From positions 1 to 64,000 of the forward strand of contig NZ_JAFIWA010000003.1 in NCBI RefSeq assembly GCF_018588945.1: DNA of 64,000 nucleotides, written 5' to 3'. Numbering within the stretch: position 1 is the first letter of the stretch; each line of letters starts with the position of its first letter. A program made the position numbers and the translations under genes. This document shows, piece by piece, positions 10,666-19,040 of the stretch. The DNA comes from Microbacterium flavescens. GTDB lineage: Bacteria > Actinomycetota > Actinomycetes > Actinomycetales > Microbacteriaceae. The notes under the pieces were generated by a model, which was given only the letters and a program-made list of their open reading frames with translations, had not been told where the DNA came from and ran no database searches.

Positions 10666-11473
10666 CGAGACTCCCGATCCGCAGCAGCCGGCGGAAGGCT
10701 TCCGAGTCTCGGTCGGCGTCTTCGACGGCCCCTTCGACCTGCTGCTGACGCTCATCTCCAAGCACGAGCTCGACATCACCGAGGTGTCGCTCTCGCTCGT
10801 CACGAACGAGTTCATCGCGTACCTGCGCGAACTCGGTCCGGACGAGGAATTGGACGAGGCATCCGAGTTCCTGGTCGTGGCCGCGACCCTGCTCGACATG
10901 AAGGTCGCAGGGCTCCTGCCCCAGGGCGAGCCCGTCGACGCCGAATCGGTCGCGCTGCTGGAAGCGCGCGACCTGCTGTTCGCGCGTCTGCTGCAGTACC
11001 GCGCGTTCAAAGAGGTGTCGGTGTGGTTCGAGCGGTGCCTGCAGCGCGAGGACCGGCGGCACACGCGCAGCGTGCGGCTCGACGAGAAGTACCGGCAGGC
11101 GGTGCCGGAGCTCGTGTGGACCCTCAGCGTCGACGACTTCGCGGCCCTCGCGCTGCTCGCGATGACGCCGAAGGAGATCCCGCACGTCGGGCTCGACCAT
11201 CTGCACGCGCCGCTCGTGAGCATCCGCGAGCAGGCGGCGGTGGTGGTGACCCTGCTGCGCAACGCCGGGTCGCTGAGCTTCCGCGAGCTCGTCGCCGGCG
11301 TCTCGCAGCCCGGCGTGGTGGTCGCCCGCTTCCTGTCAGTGCTGGAGCTGTACCGCCACGCCGCCCTGTCCTTCGAACAGCTCGAACCGCTCGGGGAGCT
11401 CACGTTGCGCTGGAGCGCGCAGCGGTGGTCCGACGAGAACCTCGCCACTCTGGGAGCCGATTATGACCGATGA
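10649..11473 (+). CDS. scpA: Segregation and condensation protein ScpA
   Basis: This 274-residue kleisin subunit of the bacterial SMC condensin has the N-terminal signature VFDGPFDLLLTLI followed by KHELDITEVSL, typical of ScpA, and a C-terminal winged-helix region. The GTG at 10649 overlaps the parA end by 17 nt. The 3' end overlaps scpB by 11 nt. ScpA bridges SMC heads together with ScpB to organise and segregate the chromosome. Confidence 0.94.
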   Translation: MAPSPDETPDPQQPAEGFRVSVGVFDGPFDLLLTLISKHELDITEVSLSLVTNEFIAYLRELGPDEELDEASEFLVVAATLLDMKVAGLLPQGEPVDAESVALLEARDLLFARLLQYRAFKEVSVWFERCLQREDRRHTRSVRLDEKYRQAVPELVWTLSVDDFAALALLAMTPKEIPHVGLDHLHAPLVSIREQAAVVVTLLRNAGSLSFRELVAGVSQPGVVVARFLSVLELYRHAALSFEQLEPLGELTLRWSAQRWSDENLATLGADYDR

Positions 11474-12065
11474 CCGCGATACGCCCGATCAGCGGGGGGC
11501 GCCGGCGGTGGCCGATGTCGCCCGCCGCCTGGAGGCGATCCTCCTGGTCGTCGAAGAGCCGCAGAGCCTGGTGAGCCTGGCCGCGGCGGTCGGGTCGCCC
11601 GTGCCCGCAGTGCGGCAGGCGATCGAGGGTCTCGTCGCCGATTACGACGGCGAGACGGGCGGGCCGGTGCGCGGCTTCGAGCTGCGGGAGGTCGGCGGCG
11701 GCTGGCGCCTCTACGTGCGCGAGGAGCACGACGACCTGGTGAGCGAGTTCGTCAACGCCCAGGCGCCGTCGCGCCTGTCGCAGGCGGCGCTCGAGACGCT
11801 GGCGGTCATCGCCTACAAGCAGCCCGTGACCCGCAGCCAGGTCGCCTCGATCCGCGCGGTGAACGTCGACTCCGTGGTGCGCACCCTGCTGTCGCGCGGG
11901 CTGATCACCGAGCTGTTCACGGATGCCGAGACCGGCGCCATCAACTACGGCACGACCGACGCGCTGCTGGTGAACCTCGGCATCAACTCGCTCGACGAGC
12001 TGCCGCACATCTCGCCCCTCCTCGACGACGGGGCGGACGGATTCGACGAGGAGGCACGGCGATGA
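11463..12065 (+). CDS. scpB: Segregation and condensation protein ScpB
   Basis: This 200-residue winged-helix protein dimerises and binds ScpA in the SMC complex. The conserved core is visible as RLSQAALETLAVIAYKQPVT and IRAVNVDSVVRTLLSRGLI. It starts inside the end of scpA, and its stop overlaps the ATG of the pseudouridine synthase gene, the usual scpA-scpB-rluB arrangement. Confidence 0.95.
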   Translation: MTDDRDTPDQRGAPAVADVARRLEAILLVVEEPQSLVSLAAAVGSPVPAVRQAIEGLVADYDGETGGPVRGFELREVGGGWRLYVREEHDDLVSEFVNAQAPSRLSQAALETLAVIAYKQPVTRSQVASIRAVNVDSVVRTLLSRGLITELFTDAETGAINYGTTDALLVNLGINSLDELPHISPLLDDGADGFDEEARR

Positions 12066-12883
12066 CCGGGCATGATCCCTTCGCACAGCCGGAAGGCGTG
12101 CGTCTGCAGAAGGTCCTGGCGAACGCCGGCGTGGCGTCGCGCCGCGTGGCGGAGCAGCTCATCGTCGAGGGGCGCGTGCGGGTCAACGGCGACGTCGTGA
12201 CCGAGCTCGGCAGGCGCATCGACCCCGAGAACGACCTCGTCGACGTGGACGGCACCGCCATCCAGCTCGACCAGTCCAAGCGCTACGTGATGCTCAACAA
12301 GCCGACGGGCGTCGTCAGCTCGATGAAGGACGACCGCGGCCGCCCCGACCTGCGACGGTTCACGAAGGACTGGGACGAGCGGCTGTACAACGTCGGACGA
12401 TTGGATGCCGAGACCAGCGGCCTCCTCGTGCTCACGAACGACGGCGAACTGGCGCACGTGCTCGCACACCCGTCGTTCGGCGTCACCAAGGTCTACATCG
12501 CGAAGGTGGAAGGACGGGTCACGGCGCAGACGATCCAGCGCCTCACGAAGGGGGTCGAGCTCGAGGACGGGCACATCGCCGCCGACAAGGCGCGGCTGCT
12601 GTCGGCCTCGGCGGAGGGAGGCGGCTCGCTCGTCGAACTGACCCTCCACTCGGGTCGCAACCGCATCGTCCGCCGCATGATGGCCGAGGTGGGGCATCCC
12701 GTCATCGAGCTGGTCAGACGTCAGTTCGGGCCGCTGCACCTGGGAACACTGCCAGCCGGGCAGGCACGGGAGTTGACTAAGGTGGAGCGGGGCGCTCTGC
12801 TGACTCTCGCGCGTCGCGCGGTGGGCGACGCCCCCGAGCCCCGCGACACCTCCGAGCCGCGGAGCGACCAGGAGAACCAGTGA
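12062..12883 (+). CDS. rluB: RNA pseudouridine synthase, RluB/RsuA family
   Basis: This 273-residue protein starts with an S4 domain (VRLQKVLANAGVASRR) and has the RsuA/RluB catalytic motif GRLDAETSGLLVLTNDG, whose aspartate attacks the target uridine. The SGRNRIVRRM segment is also typical. The likely target is 23S rRNA near position 2605 (RluB), by gene context with scpAB. The stop overlaps the tyrA GTG. Confidence 0.9.
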   Translation: MTGHDPFAQPEGVRLQKVLANAGVASRRVAEQLIVEGRVRVNGDVVTELGRRIDPENDLVDVDGTAIQLDQSKRYVMLNKPTGVVSSMKDDRGRPDLRRFTKDWDERLYNVGRLDAETSGLLVLTNDGELAHVLAHPSFGVTKVYIAKVEGRVTAQTIQRLTKGVELEDGHIAADKARLLSASAEGGGSLVELTLHSGRNRIVRRMMAEVGHPVIELVRRQFGPLHLGTLPAGQARELTKVERGALLTLARRAVGDAPEPRDTSEPRSDQENQ

Positions 12884-14004
12884 CCGACCCCACGCCCCCG
12901 TCTGCGCGCGCGCGAGCGCCGCGCGTGCACGGCACCGTGCGGGTCGTCGGCGCCGGTCTGCTGGGTGCCAGCATCGGGCATGCCCTGAGCGCGCTGGGGG
13001 TCGACGTCGCCCTCGACGACACCTCGCCCGCGCAGCTGCGGCTGGCCGTCGACTACGGCGCCGGCCGCCGTGCCGCCGCCGACGACGATCCGACGCTGAT
13101 CGTGGTGGCCGTGCCGCCCGACGTGACCGCCGACGTCATCGAGCGCGAGCTCACGCGCTTCCCGCGCGCGGTGGTGACCGACGTCGCGAGCGTCAAGCTC
13201 GAGCCGCTGCACATCCTTCGTGACCGCGGTGTCGACCTCACCCACTACATCGGCTCGCACCCCCTGGCGGGCCGAGAGCGCGGCGGAGCGATCGCCGCCC
13301 GCGCCGACATCTTCATCGGACGCCCGTGGGTGGTGTGCCGCGACGGCGAGACGCCCGCGAGCGATCTCGCCCTCGTCGAGGCGCTCGCCCTCGATCTCGG
13401 TGCGATGCCGATCGAGATGAGCCCCGAAGACCACGACCGCTCGGTCGCCCTCGTCTCCCACGTGCCCCAGCTCGTCGCCAGCCTGCTCGCGGGCCGCTTC
13501 GTCGACGCGCCCGAGGGATCGCTCGGGCTCGCGGGCCAGGGCGTGCGGGACACGACGCGGATCGCGGCATCCGCTCCCGAATTGTGGGTGCAGATCCTCG
13601 GCGCGAACGCGACACCCGTCGTCGATGTGCTCGACGCCCTTGCCGCCGACCTGCGCGACGTCGCCGACGCCCTGCGCAGCCCCGATGCCCCCGGCGCGCG
13701 ACGCGCGGTCGCCGACACGATCCGCCGCGGCAACGAGGGAGTCGAGCGGCTTCCCGGAAAGCACGGCCAGAACCGGCGCTTCGAACAGGTGGTCGTCATG
13801 GTCGACGACACGCCGGGCCAGCTCGGCCGGCTGTTCGGCGAGCTCGGCGAACTCGACGTCAACGTCGAGGACCTGCGTCTCGAGCACTCGCCGGGAGCTC
13901 AGTTCGGACTGGCCGAGATCAGCGTCGTGCCCGGCGCCGTACGACGTGCCGTGGAGGGCCTCGAGTCCCGCGGCTGGAAGATTGCGAGCACCACCAATGA
14001 CTGA
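12880..14004 (+). CDS. tyrA: Prephenate dehydrogenase
   Basis: This 374-residue enzyme of tyrosine biosynthesis oxidatively decarboxylates prephenate with NAD(P). The N-terminal Rossmann motif is [12 protein letters not shown], and the substrate-binding [12 protein letters not shown] follows near residue 126. A C-terminal ACT-like domain ([20 protein letters not shown]) suggests amino-acid feedback control. It starts at GTG 12880, overlapping rluB, and overlaps cmk by 8 nt. Confidence 0.92.
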   Translation: MTDPTPPSARARAPRVHGTVRVVGAGLLGASIGHALSALGVDVALDDTSPAQLRLAVDYGAGRRAAADDDPTLIVVAVPPDVTADVIERELTRFPRAVVTDVASVKLEPLHILRDRGVDLTHYIGSHPLAGRERGGAIAARADIFIGRPWVVCRDGETPASDLALVEALALDLGAMPIEMSPEDHDRSVALVSHVPQLVASLLAGRFVDAPEGSLGLAGQGVRDTTRIAASAPELWVQILGANATPVVDVLDALAADLRDVADALRSPDAPGARRAVADTIRRGNEGVERLPGKHGQNRRFEQVVVMVDDTPGQLGRLFGELGELDVNVEDLRLEHSPGAQFGLAEISVVPGAVRRAVEGLESRGWKIASTTND

Positions 14005-14737
14005 TCCCGCGATGCACTCCGCCCAAACGGCGGCGGCGCAGGCCGCCGAACCCGTCGTCGTGGCCATCGACGGCCCCGCCGGGAGCGGGAAGTCGAGCGT
14101 CTCCCAGCAGGTCGCCCGGCGACTCGGCTACGGCTTCCTCGACACCGGCGCCGCCTACCGCGCCCTCGCCTGGCTGGCGCTCGAGCGCGGCACCGACACG
14201 TCAGACTCGACCTCCGTCGTCGACGTCATGGGCGACTTCGACTACGCGATCTCGCTCGACCCCGACGAGCGCTGGGTGCGCGTCGGCGCGTCGGATGTGA
14301 CCGAGGCGATCCGCGAGCCTCGCGTGTCCGAGGCCGTGAGCGGCATCGCGCGCGTGCCCGCCGTCCGCCAGGCGGTCAACGCGCTGTTCCGCTCGATGGT
14401 GTCGTCTTCCGGCCGCCCGGGCGTCGTGGTCGAGGGCCGCGACATCACGACGGTCGTCGCGCCCGACGCCCCCGTGCGGATCCTCCTCACCGCCGCCCCC
14501 GAGGTGCGTGCGGCCCGTCGCAGCGCAGAGCTGTCGTCTCAGGATGCCGCGGCCGTCGCCGCGGCGCTCCACAAGCGCGACGCCTCCGACTCCACCGTCG
14601 TGGACTTCCTCACCGCCGCCCCCGGCGTGGAGGTCGTCGACTCGACCCACCTTGATTTCGACCAGACCGTGGACGCCGTCATCGGCGTCATCCGCACGAA
14701 CGTGCCTGCACAGACGGGAGCTCACGATGGCATCTGA
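13997..14737 (+). CDS. cmk: Cytidylate kinase
   Basis: This 246-residue (d)CMP kinase has the P-loop [15 protein letters not shown] near residue 20, the [12 protein letters not shown] segment and the [13 protein letters not shown] motif of bacterial Cmk. It phosphorylates CMP/dCMP with ATP. The chosen ATG overlaps the tyrA stop; the frame stays open upstream without a plausible start. The cmk-der pairing, with an 11-nt overlap, is common in actinobacteria. Confidence 0.94.
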   Translation: MTDPAMHSAQTAAAQAAEPVVVAIDGPAGSGKSSVSQQVARRLGYGFLDTGAAYRALAWLALERGTDTSDSTSVVDVMGDFDYAISLDPDERWVRVGASDVTEAIREPRVSEAVSGIARVPAVRQAVNALFRSMVSSSGRPGVVVEGRDITTVVAPDAPVRILLTAAPEVRAARRSAELSSQDAAAVAAALHKRDASDSTVVDFLTAAPGVEVVDSTHLDFDQTVDAVIGVIRTNVPAQTGAHDGI

Positions 14738-16265
14738 CACCCGTGACGCCGAAGAAGAATACGAGGGCGGCGAAGACCGCCTCGCCGAGAACCTCGCCGA
14801 CCTCGACGAGGAGCTCGCCGAGCAGCGGGCGACCGCCCTGCGCGCGGGGCTCGAGGACTACGAGCTCGACGATGACGACGCCGCCCTGCTCGAGGGGCTC
14901 GCGCTGGGCGAGGACGGGATCGAGTACCTTCCCGCACTGCCCGTGGTGGCGATCGTCGGTCGCCCGAACGTCGGCAAGTCGGCGCTCGTGAACCGCATCC
15001 TGGGCCGCCGCGAGGCCGTCGTCGAGGACACCCCGGGCGTCACCCGCGACCGCGTGACCTACAAGGCCGAGTGGATGGACCGCCGGTTCTCGCTGGTCGA
15101 CACCGGCGGGTGGGAGCCCGACGCGAAGGGCATCGACCGGTCGGTGGCAGCCCAGGCCGAGGTCGCGATCGACCTGTGCGATGTCGTGCTGTTCGTCGTC
15201 GACGCGATGGTCGGGGCCACCTCGACTGACGAGCACGTCGTGAAGCTCCTTCGCAAGAGCGGCAAGCCGGTGTTCCTCGTCGCGAACAAGATCGACGACT
15301 CCCGCCAGGAGCCGGAGGCCGCGGCGCTGTGGAACCTCGGTCTCGGCGAGCCGTACCCCGTGTCAGCCATCCACGGCCGCGGCGTGGCGGATCTCCTCGA
15401 CGCGATCATGAAGGTCCTGCCCGAGGTGTCGGCCGTCGCCAAGCAGGAGATCGGCGGCCCGCGCCGTGTCGCGATCCTCGGCCGTCCGAACGTGGGCAAG
15501 TCGTCGCTGCTGAACAAGGCGGCAGGCGAGGAGCGGGTCGTGGTCAACGACCTCGCCGGCACGACGCGCGACCCGGTGGACGAGGTGGTCGAGCTCGGCG
15601 GACGCCTGTGGCGCCTGGTCGACACCGCCGGCATCCGTCGCCGGGTGCACCTGCAGCAGGGCGCCGACTTCTACGCGTCGCTGCGCACCTCGGCCGCACT
15701 CGAGAAGGCCGAGGTCGCCGTCGTCGTCCTCGACGTCAGCGAGCCCATCAGCGAGCAGGACGTGCGCATCATCGACCTCGTCCTCGAGTCGGGGCGCGCG
15801 CTGGTCCTCGCCTTCAACAAGTGGGATGTGCTCAACACCCCCCACTACGAGGACATCGAGCGCCGCCGTTACCTCGAGCGGGAGATCGAGCAGGACCTCG
15901 CCCACGTGGCGTGGGCACCGCGCGTGAACATCTCGGCGCGCACCGGCCGCCACCTGGACAAGCTCGTGCCCGCGCTCGAGACGGCCCTCGAGTCGTGGGA
16001 CCAGCGCATTCCTACCGGCAAGTTCAACGCGTTCCTGTCGGAGCTCGTCAACGAGCACCCGCACCCGGTGCGCGGCGGCAAGCAGCCGCGCATCCTCTTC
16101 GGAACTCAGGCCTCGACGCGTCCGCCGACCTTCGTGCTGTTCACGACGGGCTTCCTCGACCCGGGCTACCGCCGGTTCATCCAGCGTCGCCTGCGCGAGC
16201 TGTACGGCTTCGAGGGGTCGCCCATCGTGATCAACATGCGGGTTCGCGAGCGTCGCCAGCGCTGA
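14727..16265 (+). CDS. der: Ribosome biogenesis GTPase Der (EngA)
   Basis: This 512-residue protein has two tandem G domains, each with a P-loop ([13 protein letters not shown] and [13 protein letters not shown]), DTGG/DTAG switch motifs, and NKID and NKWD G4 motifs. A KH-like C-terminal domain follows (residues about 420-510). Der acts in 50S subunit assembly. An acidic extension of about 70 residues precedes the first G domain, as in other actinobacterial Der proteins. The ATG at 14727 lies inside the end of cmk. Confidence 0.95.
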   Translation: MASDTRDAEEEYEGGEDRLAENLADLDEELAEQRATALRAGLEDYELDDDDAALLEGLALGEDGIEYLPALPVVAIVGRPNVGKSALVNRILGRREAVVEDTPGVTRDRVTYKAEWMDRRFSLVDTGGWEPDAKGIDRSVAAQAEVAIDLCDVVLFVVDAMVGATSTDEHVVKLLRKSGKPVFLVANKIDDSRQEPEAAALWNLGLGEPYPVSAIHGRGVADLLDAIMKVLPEVSAVAKQEIGGPRRVAILGRPNVGKSSLLNKAAGEERVVVNDLAGTTRDPVDEVVELGGRLWRLVDTAGIRRRVHLQQGADFYASLRTSAALEKAEVAVVVLDVSEPISEQDVRIIDLVLESGRALVLAFNKWDVLNTPHYEDIERRRYLEREIEQDLAHVAWAPRVNISARTGRHLDKLVPALETALESWDQRIPTGKFNAFLSELVNEHPHPVRGGKQPRILFGTQASTRPPTFVLFTTGFLDPGYRRFIQRRLRELYGFEGSPIVINMRVRERRQR

Positions 16266-16335
16266 GCGGCAGCCGGCGCCGGCACCGGCGAGTCGGGCCG
16301 CGTCCGACACGGGGCACGTGTGGAAGGGTGGCAGG

Positions 16336-17241
16336 GTGACGATCGAACCTCCCGCACCCGGTGAGCCGCGGCGCCCGCAGGGTCCGCGCGACCCGGGCGA
16401 CGCGTGGGTGGTCGCTCCGACGGGCGAGCGGTATTGGGGCCGCTTCGGCGCCGCAGGGCTGCTGGCCCTCGACGCCGAACGCGGCGTGCTGCTGCAGCAC
16501 CGCGTCACGTGGAGCCACTTCGGCGACACGTGGGCGCTGCCGGGCGGCGCCCGGCACGAGGGCGAGTCGGCGTGCGACGGCGCGCTGCGTGAGGCGGCGG
16601 AGGAGGCGGGAGTTCCGGATGCCTCGATCCGCCCGCGCCTGCTGTCGGTGCTCGATCTCGGCTACTGGTCCTACACGACGCTCATCGGCGACGTCGTCCA
16701 CCCGTTCGAACCCACCATCAGCGATCCCGAGAGCCACGAGCTGGCCTGGGTGCCAGTCGACGAGGTGACGAGGCATCCGCTCCATCCTGGATTCGCGGCG
16801 TCGTGGGAACGGCTGCGCGCCCTCCTCGGCGTGCGCCCCGCGGTCGTCGTCGACGCCGCGAACGTCGTCGGCTCGGTGCCGGACGGGTGGTGGCGCGACC
16901 GATCCGGAGCTGCCGGCCGGCTCGTCGAGCGGGTCGCGGCGCTCGCGAAGACCGGAATCCCGGCGGCCGCGCTCGAACTGCCCGAGGACGTCTGGTTCCC
17001 CGACTGGGTCGTCGTGCTGGAGGGTCAGGCGCGCGCGGCCGGCGACGCACCCGGTGTGCAGGTCGTGCGGGCCGAGGCATCCGGCGACGACGCCATCGTC
17101 GACGCGGTGCGACGACTCGTCGCGGCAGGACGCACGGTCACGGTGGTCACGAGCGACCGCGAACTCGTGACGCGGGTGACGGATGCCGGAGCCGCGGCGC
17201 GCGGATCGCGCTGGCTCCACGAGCTTTTCGAATCCGCCTGA
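16336..17241 (+). CDS. Nudix hydrolase with C-terminal NYN/PIN-like domain
   Basis: This protein of about 301 residues has two parts. The N-terminal half is a Nudix domain with a full box (GGARHEGESACDGALREA followed by AEEAGV). The second half begins at about residue 170 with AVVVDAANVVG and has VVTSDRELVTRV near the end. Such D..N and SDxxL positions resemble the metal-binding acidic residues of NYN/PIN-type RNases, but that assignment is from pattern only. The start could also be GTG 16318. Both starts have purine-rich upstream sequence. The 3' end is 13 nt from the convergent S4-protein gene. Confidence 0.78.
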   Translation: MTIEPPAPGEPRRPQGPRDPGDAWVVAPTGERYWGRFGAAGLLALDAERGVLLQHRVTWSHFGDTWALPGGARHEGESACDGALREAAEEAGVPDASIRPRLLSVLDLGYWSYTTLIGDVVHPFEPTISDPESHELAWVPVDEVTRHPLHPGFAASWERLRALLGVRPAVVVDAANVVGSVPDGWWRDRSGAAGRLVERVAALAKTGIPAAALELPEDVWFPDWVVVLEGQARAAGDAPGVQVVRAEASGDDAIVDAVRRLVAAGRTVTVVTSDRELVTRVTDAGAAARGSRWLHELFESA

Positions 17242-17254
17242 GCGAGCGGGGCGA

Positions 17255-17626
17255 TCACTCACGTCCGCGGAGGCGGTCGATGTCGCGGCGCTCGCGTTTG
17301 GTCGGACGCCCGGCGCCGCGGTCGCGCCGGGGGACGAACGCCGTCATCTCGCGGGGCGGGGGAGGAGGCGTGCGATCCTCGACGGCTTCGGCGGCCAGGA
17401 CCGCGCCGACCCGCTTGGTGATCGTCTTGCGCACCACGAGGATGCGGTCGAAGCCGCTGATGCGCACGCGCAGCTCGTCGCCGGGCTTCACCGGCTGCGC
17501 GGCCTTCGCCTTCTCGCCGTTGACCCGCACATGCCCCGCGCGGCATGCGGTCGTTGCGGCGGATCTGGTCTTGTAGACCCGCACGGCCCACAGCCACGAG
17601 TCGACGCGGGCCGAGGCATCCGTCAT
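17255..17626 (-). CDS. S4-domain RNA-binding protein (Hsp15-like)
   Basis: This 123-residue protein has an N-terminal S4 fold, RVDSWLWAVRVYKTRSAA, with GHVRVNGEKAKAAQ and DELRVRISG, and a basic Arg-rich tail. It resembles HslR/Hsp15, which binds stalled 50S subunits carrying nascent chains. The ATG overlaps the stop of the upstream lysoplasmalogenase gene by 4 nt, so the two are translationally coupled although their functions look unrelated. Confidence 0.88.
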   Translation of the reverse strand: MTDASARVDSWLWAVRVYKTRSAATTACRAGHVRVNGEKAKAAQPVKPGDELRVRISGFDRILVVRKTITKRVGAVLAAEAVEDRTPPPPPREMTAFVPRRDRGAGRPTKRERRDIDRLRGRE

Positions 17627-18318
17627 GCCGGCACTTCCACGACGGTGGGGGCTTCGTCGCCGCCGGTCGAGGTGCGGGGTCGGCGGGTCGACACGATGAC
17701 ACCTGCGGCGATGAGACCCTGGCCGAGGCAGTAGGTGGCCATGACGAGCGGGCTCGCCCAGTCGGGCAGGGCGTCGGGTTGGAACAGGCGGAATGCCAGG
17801 ACGGAGTCGGAGGTCAGGAAGAAGAGTCCGCCCCACGCGACGAGCGGGTGACAGCGGGCGGCGCCCACCGCGGTGGCGCCGAGGACGAGGCCGTACAGGG
17901 CGACCGGCACGAGGAGGGCGCCGAGGCTCTGCCAGAGGACGGCGAGGAGCGCGACGTACCAGACCGCGTAGACGAGAGCCCAGAGCGGAACGCGCCGCCG
18001 CGGCAGCATGCGCCAGAACAGCCAGATGTAGCAGAGGTGAGCGAGGCCGAAGAACGCCAGCATCATCGGCACGGTGGGCAGCCCCGGGAAGAACGTGCCG
18101 GCGCCGTCGCCCAGCCACGAGAGCGCGATGGCGGCGACGAGCACGGTGTGGACGGGTGTCCACGACCGGTTCACGCCCCACGCGACAGCGAAGGCGAGGA
18201 GGGGCATGAGGATCAACTTCGTCGGCTGAGCCAGGTCGTGCGCGCCGACGGCGAGGGCCCCGACGTGCGTGACGGTCGCGAGCGTGTAGGGGATGAAACC
18301 GATCAGGAGCCGCGACAT
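17623..18318 (-). CDS. Lysoplasmalogenase family membrane protein (YhhN/TMEM86)
   Basis: This 231-residue integral membrane protein has about seven or eight hydrophobic segments. The YhhN-type features are the early PTKLILMPLLAF, the acidic residue in SWLGDGAGTF, and FFLTSDSVLAF. Animal TMEM86 members cleave the vinyl ether of lysoplasmalogens; the bacterial substrate is unknown. The ATG at 18318 has a strong GAGGAGG ribosome-binding site immediately upstream. The downstream overlapping gene is the S4 protein. Confidence 0.85.
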   Translation of the reverse strand: MSRLLIGFIPYTLATVTHVGALAVGAHDLAQPTKLILMPLLAFAVAWGVNRSWTPVHTVLVAAIALSWLGDGAGTFFPGLPTVPMMLAFFGLAHLCYIWLFWRMLPRRRVPLWALVYAVWYVALLAVLWQSLGALLVPVALYGLVLGATAVGAARCHPLVAWGGLFFLTSDSVLAFRLFQPDALPDWASPLVMATYCLGQGLIAAGVIVSTRRPRTSTGGDEAPTVVEVPA

Positions 18319-18403
18319 CTTCCTCCTCGTCGAGCGTGGCGACCACCATCGTCCCACGCCGGGGATGGTCCGCAGGTGCAGGGGTGGGAACCGGGTCGTT
18401 CGG

Positions 18404-18988
18404 TCAGGATCGCAGCTCGAGCGCCATGATCGCGCGATCGGGCGACGGTCGCGCGACCTCGCGGAACCCCGCCGCCGCGAAGGTCGACACGACACCGTGG
18501 TAGAGGTCGTTCGACGCCTTCTTGGCCCCTGCGGCCGGGTCGACAGGGTACGCCTCGACCACGCGCGCACCGCGATCACGCGCGAAGTCGATGGCGGCGT
18601 CGAGCAGCCGGGCGTTGAGGCCCGCTCCGCGGTGCTCCTTGCGCACGACGAAGCAGCTCACCGCCCAGACCGAATCGTCGTCCCACGGCTCTTCCGTCGC
18701 GGAGAACTTGCGGGTGCGCGAGAGGCGCACCTGGGCGGTGCGGGGTCCGACGCGCACCCAGCCCGCGGCTTCACCGTCGACGTAGGCGATGAGCGCCGGC
18801 GGCGGACCGGTCCCGATCTCGTCCTTCAGCAGCCGACGGCGCTCATCGGTGGGCGTGGCGTTGAACTCGGTGTTCGTGAGAGTCCACCATTGGCACTGGC
18901 AGCTGCGCCCATCGCCGCCGCCTGTGAGGGCGTGCTGGGCGTCATCGAAGCGAGCGGGGGTGGCGGGCTCGACGGTGATCTGTGCCAT
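18404..18988 (-). CDS. GNAT family N-acetyltransferase, CQCQ subgroup (copy 1)
   Basis: This 194-residue protein has a GNAT core: strand 4/helix 3 is VSCFVVRKEHRGAGLNARLL with the acetyl-CoA loop, followed by GARVVEAYPVDP. A cysteine-rich SCQCQWW motif lies near residue 30. The protein at 32021-32626 has the same layout and an equivalent QCQCQ motif, so the two are paralogues. The substrate is unknown. A -10-like TAGCGT is 6 nt before the ATG. Confidence 0.85.
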   Translation of the reverse strand: MAQITVEPATPARFDDAQHALTGGGDGRSCQCQWWTLTNTEFNATPTDERRRLLKDEIGTGPPPALIAYVDGEAAGWVRVGPRTAQVRLSRTRKFSATEEPWDDDSVWAVSCFVVRKEHRGAGLNARLLDAAIDFARDRGARVVEAYPVDPAAGAKKASNDLYHGVVSTFAAAGFREVARPSPDRAIMALELRS

Positions 18989-18994
18989 GCGGCG

Positions 18995-19000
18995 ACGCTA
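18995..19000 (-). promoter_or_regulatory. -10 box of a leaderless start
   Basis: TAGCGT on the minus strand is 6 nt from the ATG of the GNAT gene. Confidence 0.45.
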
Positions 19001-19040
19001 CTCCGGGGTGGGGACAGGGTGAAACGCCGCGAGCGGTTCG

